The position numbers and the translations under genes are program-made. From assembly GCA_963383645.1 (NCBI GenBank), contig OY726564.1:111515040-111579039 (forward strand): a stretch of DNA of 64,000 nucleotides, written 5' to 3'. The notes below the pieces were generated by a model that saw nothing but the letters and a program-made list of their open reading frames with translations, made no database searches and had not been told where the DNA came from. Below, piece after piece: positions 63,661 to 64,000 of the stretch (position 1 is its first letter; every line of letters begins with the position of its first letter). Origin of the DNA: Muscardinus avellanarius (Eukaryota; Chordata; Mammalia; Rodentia; Gliridae).

Positions 63661-64000
63661 CGGTTTTATCAGCACCCTTGAGACACCCACAGGGATTTCA
63701 CATCGGCGGCTCTGGGTGTCGACCGTCCTCTCTCAGCCTGCTATCACTGGAGGACTGTTTTGTTGTTGCTAGAACAGCGTGTGAAGACACACGTCAATAC
63801 TAAGGCTCTCGAAATGGAAGGGCTTGTTAATGTTAGGAGCTGAGTGGGCGCTAACCGTGGCGGCAGATAAGCCAGGGCGGTGGACTCGCTCCTCTACCAT
63901 CCCCTTCTCACACACTGCACCTTCCTTCTGGCACTCGGCGGCCAAGAGTGGAGGACGGTCCTTGTACTACAAGTCTGAGGAATGAGGCAAGAATCCTCAG
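63661..64000. other. Intron to window edge, no recognised element
   Basis: GC-richer; no exon recognised. Confidence 0.45.

Noticed and set aside
42223..64000. Search for the preceding RABGAP1L TBC exon (region encoding the residues before GLNII)
   Set aside because: No matching sequence found by eye on the minus strand; the upstream exon is probably beyond the right edge.

Overview
The window is mammalian nuclear DNA: AT-rich, full of interspersed repeats, with no operons and almost no open coding sequence. The dominant repeat is a dimeric SINE with a 7SL-derived B1-like left half and a tRNA/ID-derived right half (B1-dID type), present in roughly 60 copies. That SINE type is known from squirrel-related rodents (squirrels, mountain beaver, dormice), so I infer a sciuromorph rodent; the species is not determined.

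The host gene is RABGAP1L, read on the minus strand. Two coding exons are recognisable. At 42181-42222 a 42-nt exon encodes GLNIIFHVALALLK, from the C-terminal part of the TBC (Rab-GAP) domain, with textbook splice sites. At 6783-6950 there is the coding part of an alternative first exon, starting MEEGVPCPAP and ending in a GTGAGA donor. It matches my memory of the N terminus of a short RABGAP1L isoform that lacks nearly all of the TBC domain. Both exons end in phase 0, so they can join the same downstream exon, which lies beyond the left edge. Everything else is intron: at least 21.8 kb upstream of the 42-nt exon, 35 kb between the two exons (containing the short-isoform promoter), and 6.8 kb downstream.

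Layout: 1-6782 is SINE-rich intron. 6783-7950 is the alternative first exon with its GC/CpG-richer upstream region. 8.5-12.1 kb is a SINE cluster ending in a 406-base pure purine tract. 12.7-15.55 kb is an unusual L1-derived composite with a complete-looking L1 5' end, an ORF1 broken by one base, no ORF2, and candidate target-site duplications. 16-24.6 kb holds old L1, LTR, MIR and L2 relics plus a young truncated L1 nested in an LTR. 24.7-42 kb is intron with scattered SINEs, MIR, L2 and a MER5A-like DNA transposon. 42.18 kb is the TBC exon with an inverted SINE pair next to it. 43-53.4 kb is dense in nested SINEs, including a multi-layer stack at 51.0-51.7 kb. 54.55-56.14 kb is a young 5'-truncated L1 with a 22-bp perfect target-site duplication. 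57-64 kb holds L2, LTR-like, simple-repeat and old L1 pieces.

No rRNA or true tRNA gene, CRISPR array or intact autonomous mobile element was seen. The long open frames that remain are translations of SINEs or simple repeats, or lie in non-conserved sequence. Repeat boundaries were read by eye and are good to about 5-20 bases. Family names rest on remembered consensus sequences, not a database search.
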